Of a DNA stretch of 64,000 nucleotides, positions 1 to 9,472 are shown piece after piece. Position 1 is the first letter of the stretch, and each line of letters opens with the position of its first letter. The stretch is from contig CAWJLE010000001.1 of NCBI GenBank assembly GCA_963843645.1, positions 1,240,001 to 1,304,000 of the forward strand, given 5' to 3'. The DNA comes from CAWJLE01 sp963843645 (lineage in GTDB: Bacteria > Chloroflexota > Anaerolineae > DAOTYC01). Under the pieces are notes generated by a model, which searched no databases, was not told the origin of the DNA, and saw nothing but the letters and a program-made list of their open reading frames with translations. The translations under genes and the position numbers were made by a program.

Positions 1-1323
1 AGCTTCGCCGGCTTCCTCTGCCTCGGCCGCATCGGGAGCCGTCGCTTCGACCGGAACTTCCTCGTCTTCAGCGGCTTCGGTCATCCATTCCGGCAGTTCT
101 TCCTCGCTGCTCTCTTCTGCGCTCTCTTCGGGTTCGGCCGTGACGGCTTCGGCAGGCTGATCGCCAACTTCTGTCAACCAGGGCGGCAGATCCTCCTCGT
201 CGCCCTCGGCCGTGGCCTCGATGTCCTCGGCCGCCGTGGCGTCCGGCGCCGCAGGCGCAGCCTCGGCTTTCTCCGCCTCGGCCAGCTCATCCATGCGGAC
301 CTTCTTCAGCCAGTCGGGCAGGTCGCTGGTCTCCAGAGTGGGTTCTTCCGCAGAAACCGGGGCAGCAGCGGGCACGGTTGCCGCCGTGGCTCCCATGACG
401 ATGGCGTCGGCGGCCGGCAGTGAAAGGTCTTCCGCGGGCGCTCCCGAATCGGGCGTCGCTTCATGCAGCCACGCCGGGACTTCCTCCTCCTCGGCGGCTT
501 CAGTGCCATTCTCCGCCGGGGCGGCCGGAGCCGACGTGGGTGCTGCAGCCGGCGCCTCGCCCATGCGCGTCAACATGACGGACACGCGGGGGATCAGCGT
601 GGACTCGCCCAGCAATTGGGTGCCAGTTCGCCTTCCGGGTCGACCATGCGCACCCGCTGCAGGTGGGTTTCGCCCTCGTCCTCGCGGTCGCTGCGCATCC
701 AGGTCTCTGCCAGGATCAGATTGGCCTTCAGGCAATAGGGCAGTTTGTTGAGGGCGCTCTGGCACACCTCGACGGAGCGAATCATCTGGCCGTCTCGCCA
801 CAATGCTTCTGCCAGCGAGACTTCCACATCGACCTGATCCGGATTCTCGCGCAGCAACGTCTCAAATTCATCGGCTGCCTGGGTGTACAGCCCGCCACGC
901 AGGTAGATCCGGCCCAACCCTGCCGGGTCAGTTTCAGTCTGGTCGGTTCTCCGCCCTGAAGCTTCAACAGGCGGTTCAACTCGGAGCGGATCGCCGTCTG
1001 GCTCGGCGCAAGATCGAACGCCTCACGCATCTGCAATACAGCGCTGGCAAGGTCGCCCTTAGCTTCGAACATCTTGCTCATGCCGAGGCGGGCCTTAACG
1101 TTCTCGGGATCGACGCTCAGAACGCGCGCGAACAAATCCGAGGCTTCATCGTATTGCCCTTTGCCGAGGCAGGCCTCCGCCAGAAGACCATAGGCTTCGA
1201 CGTATTTGGGATAGTGCTGGAGGATGTACCGACCGGTGACCAGAGCTTCATCGTAGGTCCCATCCTTGATGAGGTCCCGGACCTCGTCACAGTAGCTCTT
1301 CAGACTGAAGCCTGAGCCATCAT
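1..1323 (-). CDS. TPR protein with acidic P-x-W-L repeat tail, C-terminus beyond window
   Basis: The N-terminal ~200 residues are tetratricopeptide repeats (e.g. DEALVTGRYILQHYPKYVEA, ENVKARLGMSKMFEAKGD, QAADEFETLLRENPDQVDVE), so this is probably a protein-protein scaffold. The rest, still open at base 1, is Ala/Glu/Pro-rich and repeats a short motif: VPAWLHEA, LPDWLKKV, LPPWLTEV, LPEWMTEA. The start is placed at the ATG pair just after a GAAAGGAGGAA ribosome site. An indel within the first ten codons and others near 618 and 920 break the frame; at 618 one C of a CCCC run seems lost. A consensus promoter lies about 100 bases upstream. TPR is certain; the partner and role are unknown. Confidence 0.75.
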
Positions 1324-1422
1324 TTCCTCCTTTCGATCGTCAAAGGGCGCCAGGCGACCTTTTCCACCGTAAGGGTCGAATAGAATGCAGACGGATAACG
1401 GCGAAAGCGACGCCTACGTCAT

Positions 1423-1451
1423 ATTATGCAACTTTTCCATGGAAATGTCAA
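1423..1451 (-). promoter_or_regulatory. sigma70-type promoter for the TPR gene
   Basis: Reading leftward, TTGACA (1451-1446) and CATAAT (1428-1423) are separated by exactly 17 bases. The -35 box overlaps the stop codon of the upstream FemX-like gene, so the TPR gene can be transcribed on its own. Confidence 0.6.
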
Positions 1452-2571
1452 TATTGGGTAAAAGCCATCTGCCAGCTTCTACGTGCGTATGGCTGGCTCA
1501 GATGCCTGCCTCGGTTCCTTCGGCGGGTCGGCGCGATCCGGCGCAAAAACGCCAGGTAGCGTGGCAGAATGGCCGGAACAGCCGAGAAAAGCGGGCGGCT
1601 GGTCGGGAAATCATATGCGCCGATGTGACGCACTAGGCGGGCGCCCAGTCCCTGCTTGAATCGATAGACGCCCCACATGGGATCGCTCTCTACCGGCTCA
1701 TCGGGCGCCCCCCACAGATCGTAGACGACGCATCCCCGCGCCGTGGACAGCCGGATCGCTTCCCACTGGAGCAGGTAATTGGGCATCAGCGTCTCGGCCT
1801 TCGCCCGACGAGGCTCCGTACATGTACCAGGCTCGTGTCCAAAGAAGAACAGGATCACAGCGGCGAGAGTCTGGCCCTCCAACTCCGCCAGAAGCATAAC
1901 GGCCCGGTCGTGCTCCAGGAAACTCTGCCACACATCCCGATAGTACTCGAACGGCCTGATCAGGAAATCGATCGCGGACGCCGGTCTCCTGGTACAGCCG
2001 ATAAAATAGCGCAAGGTCGACTGGGGGTGCCGGTCCGGATGCGGATGCCCTTACGGGCCGCCAATCGCACGTTGTATCGCGTCTTTGACTTCATTCCCTC
2101 CAGCAGCGATGTCTCGTCGCGGTCGACCTCCAGCACGGCGGTGTTCTTGAACTGGATCTGCTCCGAGGAGAGGACCCAACCGCGATCGGCCAGCAGCTCA
2201 GAACCTTGGCCGACGGGGGTGCCGCGGTCGCGCTGCAGGGGCAGAGGCCGAATGCGTGTCGTCCAAACAGACGTCCGGGTCGATTTTGATCAACAGCGCC
2301 TTCTCGCGTCTCGCCAGACTCTCCAGAGCATCGATAGCACCTGGCATGCCAGGATTGAGGTCGCTATAATCGAGCAATGGTGCCTTCGGCACGTACATGA
2401 TGCCCCACGGCAGTCGCGGCAGCCTGCGTCGCAGAACGAGGGCGGCAGCTCGGGTCTCGCTACCGCCTTGAACAACAACGGGAAACGCCGTCCAGCCGTG
2501 TTTGGACTTTGAACTCGCCCCATTGGGCGCTCTGCAGCACGTGGCTGTAGGGCAACCTAGGATAGTCTCAT
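1448..2571 (-). CDS. FemX/FemAB-like aminoacyl-tRNA:peptidoglycan transferase, copy 1 (indel-broken)
   Basis: FemAB-family proteins use aminoacyl-tRNA to add residues to the peptidoglycan stem or cross-bridge at the cytoplasmic membrane. Joining frames gives the family N-terminus (LPYSHVLQSAQWGEFK), a core (IMYVPKAPLLDYSDL, REKALLIKIDPDV) and a C-terminal GNAT half (LMPNYLLQWEAI, CVVYDLWGAPDE, GVYRFKQGLG). Family length is about 340 residues, which matches the span. The ATG overlaps the TGA of the upstream homologue (ATGA), implying translational coupling. Several one-base indels break the frame near 2020, 2200, 2400 and just after the start. Family call is strong; the amino acid added cannot be read from sequence. 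Confidence 0.75.
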
Positions 2572-3718
2572 TCCAGCGCGCCGGGTTGTTTTCGCTTTAT
2601 ACTCGCAACGGTTCGGCACGATGCATCACGTAGGCAGTCCTTGTCGGCGGGCTTCGAAACGCCCGTAGAGGGCGATAGAGCCAGGCGCTGTAGGGCCGGT
2701 CGTAAGCGCTCACGTAACGCACGGCGTCTCCGCCGAAGCCACGTTTGAAGCGATACACGCCCCACAGCGTACCGGGTGGCGGCGCGTCGATATGGGACTT
2801 TCAGGCGCTCCGGTTGGCTGGCCTCCCAATCCGATGCCTCATCGGGGATGCCCCACAAGTCGTAACTGCGGCAGCCCCTCTCTTTCGCCCAGTTCATGGC
2901 CGCCCACTGCAAGGCGTAGTTCGGCATACGCTGCCGTTCGTCATTGGAGGAAGCGCCGTAGAGATAGAAGGCCTTGGGCCCGCACGCAAAAGCCATCAGC
3001 CCCGCCAGGAGTCGGCCCTCGTATTTCGCCAAGAGCAGCCGGACCTGATCGGTCTCGCGGAATATCCGGTAAGACTCGCGGTAGTATTCCAGGCTGTGGA
3101 CCGCGAACCCATCTCGCTGCCCTGTCATGACGATCAGCTCGTGGAATGCGGCGATGTCCTGTTCGGATCCGGTGCACACGGCGATCCCTTTGCGCTCCGA
3201 CAACCGGATGTTGTAGCGATTCTTCGGCGACATGCGGGCCAGCCAGGTGTCCGGGCTATCGGCCAGATCGATGAGGATGGTACTCGCCGGTTGAACCGCG
3301 CGTGAGCTATGCCGGAACCCGGCGCCACGAATCGCCGCGTCCTGGTCCGGACGATCCGCGAGGTCCGGCTCGATCCTCAGTAGGACCGCCCGTTGCCGCC
3401 GGCACAACTCATCCAGCCCGCTCACAAGGGCGCGCAGTGCTCGCATGTCAGAGAACTCGACCAGGGGCCCCTTTGGCGTGTAAGCGATAGAGCCCGCCCC
3501 GATGCGGCCAATGACCGGCAGGCGACGGAAAAGTACCTGCGCCCCGCCGATGAGTCTGCCGTCGGCTCGCAGCGGACACCCTCGAAGTGCTCCACCCAAA
3601 GGCCGATTTCAGGCGAGCCCAGCGCGAGGTTTGCAGCAGATGGCCGTGCCGGCGCACTGGCGACAAACGTGTCCCATTCGGTATCGCTGGTCGCATCAAT
3701 TTCAACGCGAATGTCCAA
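2568..3718 (-). CDS. FemX/FemAB-like aminoacyl-tRNA:peptidoglycan transferase, copy 2
   Basis: Second FemAB-family transferase, directly upstream of copy 1 and overlapping it by four bases. Visible blocks: SIAYTPKGPLVEFSDM, AVLLRIEPDLADRPDQ, MSPKNRYNIRLSERKG (a family hallmark), GLMAFACGPKAFYLYGASS, RMPNYALQWAAMNWAKERG and SYDLWGIPDE. The start used is TTG (protein begins MDIRVEIDATSDTEWDTF) preceded by GTGAGG. One or two indels lie in the first 120 codons; the remaining ~340 codons are one open frame. The two copies share the fold but differ clearly, so they probably add different or successive residues. Confidence 0.8.
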
Positions 3719-3770
3719 TGGACCTCACGGCTGTCTCGACAGTGTGATGCGGTTATTACACTGTAATGAA

Positions 3771-5411
3771 TCACGTTGCTGACAACGGCAGGGGATGCGG
3801 CCAATGGGAGGATGCGGCGGAGTCTGACTGATCCTGCGGAATGGTGAAGGTGAACGTGCTGCCTTGTCCGACTGTGCTCGATGCCTCAATGTGCCCGCCG
3901 CAAACCTCGACCATTCCTTTGGCGATGGACAGGCCAATGCCGATACCGCCGTGGTGGCGGGTCAGCGAATCCTCGACCTGATAGAAGCGGGTAAAAATGC
4001 GTTCCTGCTCCTCGGGGGCGATGCCGATGCCATTGTCGCTAATCGAGACTTGGAGCTTTCTTGGGCGTTCTGTACGCGGATACGATCTTTCCGTTGGGTG
4101 GTGTAAACTTGATGGCGTTGGACAGGAGGTTATCAGAATCAGGTCGAATCGCCGCTGGTCGGTCCGTGCCTCGGGCCGCCCAGGCGCAATGTCGAACCTC
4201 AATCGGTGCTGCTTCTCCTCAGTGAGGGGCGCCAGGTCCTCAATCACCGATTGGATGTCTTCGTCTAGTGAAAACGTCTCGACCTGCGGGCGTGCCTGGC
4301 CTGTCTCTAGCCGGCGGAGGTCCAGCATGTCGTCGATCAGCGATCGCAACCGTAGGGCATTGCGCATCACGATCTAAGCCGTTCTTTCGTCTCGCCATGC
4401 GCTTCTTCGCTCATGATCCCCATGTACCCGAGAAGAATCGCGAGGGGCGTGCGCAACTCGTGGGCGGCGATATTGATGAACTCGCTTTTCAGCCGATCCA
4501 GCTCCTTCAATTCCTGATATGCGTGCTGTATCTCCGTGAACAGGCGTGCGTTCTCAATGGCGATCGCCGCCTGTCCGCACAAGACCGACAGCAACTCTAC
4601 GTCGCTTGGGCTGAACGGCCGGTGCGCGCCGTGTTTGGTCACGACCAGAACACCGATCAGGCGATCCTGGACCAGAAGGGGATTGGCCGCCAGGGGACTG
4701 CGGCACTCGCCGGGCGTGCGTGCAGAGCAACGTGGAACCCCTTCTCGGGCAAGACGAAGGGCGCTCTTGACTGATGACGTGATCGAACAACGTCCTCTTC
4801 CGCCTGCAACTGGTCGGCCGGTGGCGGGACCGGCGGGGAGGAGACCCAGTGAAGGACCTCTCTTGATTCCGCCCGGTTTCTTGAGCGGCGCCAGAGAGGC
4901 AGGCCGAGCGGCGCCCGTTTCTTCGCGCGCGATCTCGACAACCTGCCGGATGAACTCGCGTCATGTCGATTGTGGTCATCAGCGTCTTGTTTAGCTCGAA
5001 CAAGGGAATCAATGCTCGGAGACGAGCATTCTCGCGCCGAAGTCGTTGCTTCTCCAGCGCTTTGGAGACGGTAAGTGTCAGTTCGTCGGGACTGAAGGGC
5101 TTGACGACAAATTCATCGATGCCCAATTTGAGGGCTTCGATAGCCAAGTCCATGGTACCGAAGCCCGTCATGGTAACGCACGTAATATCCGGATCAATTT
5201 CCTTGATGGCCTGGGCAACATCCAGCCCTGTAATGTCCGGCATGTTGATGTCAGTCAGAAGAAGTTGAACTTGCTCTGTTTGCTATAGGAGATCGCCTCG
5301 CGTCCCGTGTCCGCTCCCTGCGTGCGGTATCCTGCCTGGTTCGAGAACACGCAGGCATAGCTCCAGTACGTCAGGCTCGTCGTCGACAACAAGGATGTTT
5401 CCTTTAGTCAT
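3771..5411 (-). CDS. hybrid sensor histidine kinase: N-terminal receiver, GAF-like region, HisKA, HATPase
   Basis: Two-component signalling protein. Order: a receiver domain at the N-terminus (ILVVDDEPDVLEL, acceptor region LTDINMPDITGLD, MTGFG, VKPFSPDEL); a GAF-like sensor segment ending FSPSDVELLSVLCGQAAIAI; a dimerisation/phosphoacceptor helix with AAHELRTPLAILLGY (His is the autophosphorylation site); and an HATPase_c domain (DNGIGIAPEE, GIGIGLSIAKGMVE, GQGSTFTFTIP). No membrane segments, so a soluble sensor. The ATG overlaps the stop of the upstream response regulator by eight bases. Indels near 4115, 4375, 4650-4800, 4960 and 5280 split it into pieces, but all modules are present in order. 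Confidence 0.78.
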
Positions 5412-5947
5412 TCGCAGCGATGCTCCCTTCGCCGATGTTGCGCATGACCTCGCGCTCGATCCAGCGGTCCAGCAGGTCTTTCTTTACGCGCCACTGCCGC
5501 CCGATCTTGAAGGCCGGAATCTCGCCCTCGCGCGCCAGCCGGCGGACAGTCAGCTCGTGCAACTCAGATAATGCGCCACTTCTTCGATAGTCATGATTTG
5601 ATCCACATCTTCGAATGGCTTGCTGATGAAGTCCGTGGCGCCCAGAGCAAGGGCTCTCTTGACTTCCTCTTCGACCGAGTATCCGCTCATCATGACCACG
5701 ATGGAATCGGGCGACATGGACTTGATTTTTTCCAGCGTCTCGACACCGTCCATGCCGGGCATGCGCACATCGAGGAAGACCAGATCGTATTTGTTGTCTT
5801 TAACTCGGTCTAACGCTTCGAACCCGTCTTTGGCGACGGTGACCGACTGTGACTTCCTCCAAGGACACGTTGAAACAACGTGCCGATCTCTGGATCATCA
5901 TCGACAACCAATACTCGAAAATTGCTGGGATCTCCACCGCGCTTCAC
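5404..5947 (-). CDS. response regulator fused to an excisionase-type HTH DNA-binding domain
   Basis: The N-terminal receiver carries VLVVDDDPEIG, phospho-acceptor segment LVFLDVRMPG, and the switch/Lys region MMSGYS...FISKPFEDV. It runs in frame into a MerR/excisionase-like HTH (MTIEEVAHYL, LTVRRLAREGEIPAFKIG, then WRVKKDLLDRWI). Such HTH_17 domains are usually stand-alone, so the fusion is unusual for a response regulator. The start is GTG behind GGAGGTGA. Two one-base breaks (near 5570 and 5850) interrupt the frame. It is the first gene of an operon with the hybrid kinase and has its own consensus promoter. Targets are unknown. Confidence 0.75.
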
Positions 5948-6085
5948 AACTCACCTCCGATCGTGTGTTGCCTAGAAAACAAGAGTGACGTCCGTCGTCG
6001 AATAGGCAAGTGTTTTGAGTACATCTCCATGCAGAAGCTCTAACTCCTTCGCCAGCGGCTATTCTCAAACATTATATACTTAAGT

Positions 6086-6114
6086 ATTATACCGTTTTAT
6101 CATTCCGTTGTCAA
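6086..6114 (-). promoter_or_regulatory. perfect-consensus promoter for the regulator/kinase operon
   Basis: Reading leftward: TTGACA (6114-6109), 17-base spacer, TATAAT (6091-6086). Both hexamers match consensus exactly, in an AT-rich stretch between the regulator gene and the ABC transporter. The predicted leader is about 130 bases. Confidence 0.8.
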
Positions 6115-6129
6115 CAAAACAGCTTAAGT

Positions 6130-6934
6130 TTACGTAGCAGCGCACTGATTTTCCGGCGAACAGCCGATAGCGATCCGAATGCGCTCGACAAGTTGTCCGA
6201 AAGTGTCTTCGAACTGGATGGATAGTGTGCGCGGGCGAGGCAGAGGTACGGGGATTTGCTGAACGATCCGGCCGGGTTGCGAATTCATCACCACGACCCG
6301 GTCGGCGAGAAAGACCGCTTCTTGGATATTGTGCGTCACCAGGACGATCGTTTTACGCTGCGTAGTTCCAGATGCGCAGCAACTCCAGGTTCATCCGCTC
6401 ACGGGTCATGCGCGTCCAGCGAGCCAAAGGCTCGTCCATCAGCAGCGCAATGGGGTCGTGCATGAGGGCGCGAGCGAGGATGACGCGCTGCTGCATGCCG
6501 CCGGAGAGGTCCTTGGGATAGGAACCCTTCGTAAGCCGGCCAGCCCACGAGGTCGAGCAGTCGCTCCGCGCGGGGGTCGCACGGAGTGCTCGCAGTCCCT
6601 CAATCTCGAGCGGGCAGCGTCACGTTTCGCAGCACCGTGCGCCAGGGCATGAGGTTGGCGCGCTGGAAGACGAAGCCAATGTCCCGGCGCGGTGCGGCCA
6701 GAGGCTCGCCGTTCACGAAGACGGAGCCCGGCGTCGGCCGAAACGAGGCCCCCCAAAACACGCAGCAAGAGAGGTCTTGCCGCAGCCCGACGGCCCGACG
6801 ATGCACAGGAACTCACCGGCTTTACTTCCAGCGAGACATCGTCCAGGACGCAGAACGGGCCGGTCGGCGACGGAAAGAAGAGGGCGAGGTTCGTCGCCCG
6901 CGATGAGCCAGCCCCGTTTCGGGGTCTCGCGCAT
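6130..6934 (-). CDS. ABC transporter ATP-binding protein of the riboflavin-type RibXY system (indel-broken)
   Basis: SsuB/TauB-like ATPase of an uptake ABC transporter. Visible: CVLDDVSLEV, Walker A GPSGCGKTS, Q-loop VFQRANLMPWRTV, signature LSGGMQQRV, Walker B region ALLMDEPLA, switch LVTHNIQEAVFLADRVVVM and a C-terminus typical of the family. It is last in a minus-strand operon: permease, binding protein, ATPase. The start is uncertain; ATGs at 6934 and 6942 overlap the probable stop of the binding protein. Breaks occur near 6360, 6535, 6610 and 6820. The FMN riboswitch upstream of the operon points to riboflavin or a precursor as substrate. Confidence 0.75.
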
Positions 6935-6938
6935 GTTA

Positions 6939-8094
6939 TCATTGCAATGGCAAGCGGGACCTTCCGGGGTGGATCGAGCATCTCCTCGCCCCTGGCATTC
7001 TCCATGCGGGCGAACGTCTGGCTCAGTCCGCCTAGTCCTAATTCGTCGATGGCACGAACTGGTTGGTAAAAGTCGGCAACGTCGGTGGTTTGGTCGATCA
7101 GCCCCATCTTCTGCATGAACGTCTGCGAGGCCTCCCAATCGGCGCTGATTGCTGAAGCCCAGGTCGTCCCTTGCCACAGCGCGATGCTGGCTGGAGGATA
7201 GCTTCGGTCTGGCGCGATTCGCTCCGCCGGCTTCGGGCACGTACTTCAGCGTGATGTCCAAAGCCTCGGTCGGATTATTGAGCGTGTCTTGCAACCCGCG
7301 CAGGAAGGCCCGAACCACGCCCTGTCCAGTTGCGGATCGTTCCTGACAGTATCGTCGTTCGTGATGATGCCGTTCGATACCAGATTGATGTAATCCGACA
7401 CGGCGATCAAGATTGACCTCTTTGCTGGCCAATCGCAATTGAACCGGCCCATTCACCACGTAGTCGAGCGCCGCGTCGACCTGACCGCGTTCGACGGCTG
7501 TCGCCTGGGTGTAGCCGATGACTTGCAGGTTCACTTGCTTTCGTCCAGCCCGGTGGCATACACCAAAGCTTCCACGCTACGTAGCTGGCCCCGCAGAGCA
7601 CGAAATACCAACCGTCTTGCCTTCCAGGTCTCTGCGGCTTCGTAATGTTTTTTTCCTTCAGGGACATGACAGCGACCGGGAATTTGCGGTAGAAGGTCGG
7701 CCACATAAACGGCCGGCAGACCTTGCGAGCGGGCCAGAATGACCTGGTCGCCGCTGCCGATGGCGAACTGGAGCTTGCCGGTGCCGATCAGTTTCAATAG
7801 ATCGCTTCCATGGCGTAGTTGAACTCGATCTTCAAACCTTCGTCGGCAAATAGCCTTTGGCGTCTGCTACGTAGAAGGGGGCGAATTGGACGTTGGGGAT
7901 GAATCCCATGCCCAGCACGACCTTGCGCAATGGCGGGTTGGCAGTGGGTGGAGGCGTCGGAAGGCCGCGGTAGGGGAGGGAGCGACGGTAGTGGCTGCGG
8001 CGCCGGACACGGTCGTGCGCAGCGCGAACGGGCAGGCAGCAGACGACAGCGAAGAGGAGCACAGTAATAGATCGACGAAAATGCGTTTTTTCAA
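6939..8094 (-). CDS. ribY: NMT1/THI5-like substrate-binding protein, probable riboflavin binder (indel-broken)
   Basis: Secreted binding protein of an ABC uptake system. A hydrophobic signal segment follows the TTG start (MKKRIF, then a Leu/Ser/Ala-rich stretch), which is preceded by GGAGGATC. The mature part opens VVLGMGFIPNVQFAPFYVA and continues with KLIGTGKLQFAIGSGDQV, typical of NMT1/THI5 proteins otherwise seen in thiamine-pyrimidine uptake. The last recognisable segment is VADFYQPVRAIDELGLG. At least six indels scatter it over three frames. RibY is known as the binding protein of the Chloroflexi RibXY riboflavin transporter; here the name rests on the riboswitch plus family and is an inference. 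Confidence 0.65.
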
Positions 8095-8128
8095 GGATGA
8101 TCCTCCGAATGTGAGTTAGTGCTCGTGG

Positions 8129-8993
8129 CTAGCTGCGACGCCGCCAGGCGAGAACGTGATTCTCCAAGATCGCAACGCAGGCGTACATCGCAACGGCGAT
8201 GACGACGAGGGTGAAGAGCGCGACGAACATCAACGGTGTGTCCAGGACGCCGCGGCCGATGTTGATGAGCGCTCCCAGGCCCCGGTCGGCGCCGACGAAC
8301 TCGCCGACGACGGCCCCAATCACAGACAGGGTCACCGCCAGCTTAAGCCGCCAAACAGGACCGGCAGCGAGGCCGGCAGTTCCAGCATCGCGAAGGTTTG
8401 CCAACGGGAGGCTTGCAACGAGCGCATCAGATCGCGCAGGTCCAGCTCGACCGAGCGAATGCCGACGATGGTATTGACCAGGACCGGGAAGAAGACCATC
8501 AGAGCGCAAATGAGCACTTTGGACAGACTGCCGAATCCAAACCACACGACCAGCAGCGGCGCCAGCGCCACGACGGTACGGACTCCGAGGCGACAATGTA
8601 GGGCGCCAGCAGCCGTTCGAGCAAAGGTCAATTTGCGAAGTAGGTAACCAATGCAGAGCGCTGTGAGCAGGCCGACGTGCCAGTCCCGCGAAGATTTCCA
8701 CCAGCGTTACCTGGGTGTGCCGCCAGAGTGTGCCGTCGGCGAGCGCCGACAGAAAACGGCTCGTATACCCGAACCGGGCCGGGCAGAACGAAGGCGGGAT
8801 ACTGGCCGAGCCGAACGATTGCGCTCCACAGCGCCAGGAACATCAGCAGGCCGAGCGGCGCCATCACGTATTCTCCCCAGCGTTTGAACCAGGAGGCCCA
8901 ACCGCGCAGGGTGAAACGGCGCGATCGGTCTCCCCCCTCGGACAACTGCACCGATTGTCTGGTCGGGCAGGGATGCATTTCCAAGGATCGCAT
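8129..8993 (-). CDS. ribX: ABC transporter permease, probable riboflavin transporter RibX (indel-broken)
   Basis: Inner-membrane permease of the BPD_transp_1 type. Membrane segments include YVMAPLGLLMFLALWSAIV, VVALAPLLVVWFGFG, LICALMVFFPVLVNTIV and FVALFTLVVIAVAMYACVA. The coupling (EAA) loop is visible as MRSLQASRWQTFAMLELPAS followed by GAVVGEFVGADRGLGALI. The start ATG follows GAGAGGAAG and is the first codon after the riboswitch terminator, so the gene and the two after it should be repressed by FMN. Breaks near 8340, 8580, 8640 and 8790. Confidence 0.72.
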
Positions 8994-9054
8994 GGGGACT
9001 TCCTCTCTCGTCGATCACGTTGTCGATTACCGTGCCCGCCATCGGTGCCAGGCA

Positions 9055-9087
9055 ACAAAAAGCCCGAAGGAGTGAACCTTCGGGGGC
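9055..9087 (-). terminator. riboswitch-controlled intrinsic terminator
   Basis: Reading leftward, CCCGAAGG (9084-9077), loop TTCACT, CCTTCGGG (9070-9063), then a run of T. It sits between the FMN aptamer and the permease start. The 5' arm with flanks (CCCCGAAGGTT) is exactly complementary to the 5' strand of aptamer helix P1, giving an alternative antiterminator. Confidence 0.85.
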
Positions 9088-9135
9088 CTGTTTACTGACC
9101 GCGGGCAGCCAACCATCTGATCGGCGAGCGCCCTT

Positions 9136-9283
9136 TGCCTTCTTTCATCCGGACTGTACCGTCGGCTCTGGCTTTTCACCAGATCTGCTTTTGGCTCGCG
9201 GGCTTATCGTCTCTCGTCTGGACGCTTTACCGCCGATCGGGAATTGGCTGGATCGTACCAGCCGCACCCTGCCCCGAAGGTTA
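9136..9283 (-). promoter_or_regulatory. FMN riboswitch (RFN element)
   Basis: The minus strand carries the conserved RFN blocks in order: CCTTCGGGGCAGGGTG, CCCGATCGGCGGTAA, AGCCCGCGAGCC, GATCTGGTGAAAAGCCAGAG, CCGACGGTACAGTCCGGATG and AAAGAAGG. P1 forms between the opening CCTTC and closing GAAGG. FMN binding should stabilise P1, free the downstream terminator and shut off the ABC operon. This directly links the operon to flavin supply. Confidence 0.93.
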
Positions 9284-9322
9284 TCACAGGAGCCTCGTGC
9301 TCCATTTGTTCGTACAATCGAG

Positions 9323-9351
9323 ATTATAGCACGCCGCACCGCGTTTGTCAA
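9323..9351 (-). promoter_or_regulatory. perfect-consensus promoter for the FMN riboswitch and ABC operon
   Basis: Reading leftward: TTGACA (9351-9346), 17-base spacer, TATAAT (9328-9323). Transcription would start around 9316, about 30 bases ahead of the aptamer. Confidence 0.82.
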
Positions 9352-9380
9352 TTGTTTTTTTGACCCTTTCTGACTGTCTG

Positions 9381-9409
9381 TTGCACCGTGGTTATCGTTG
9401 TGTTAAAAT
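9381..9409 (+). promoter_or_regulatory. promoter for the CNB/bPH membrane protein
   Basis: TTGCAC (9381-9386), 17-base spacer, TAAAAT (9404-9409), divergent from the riboswitch promoter. The start site near 9416 leaves a ~57-base leader. Confidence 0.5.
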
Positions 9410-9472
9410 CAGGTCGTCATTTTGTGGTATTCAACGTCTTGTGCGGGCCCAACGGCCGTCTGGAGTGGCAGC

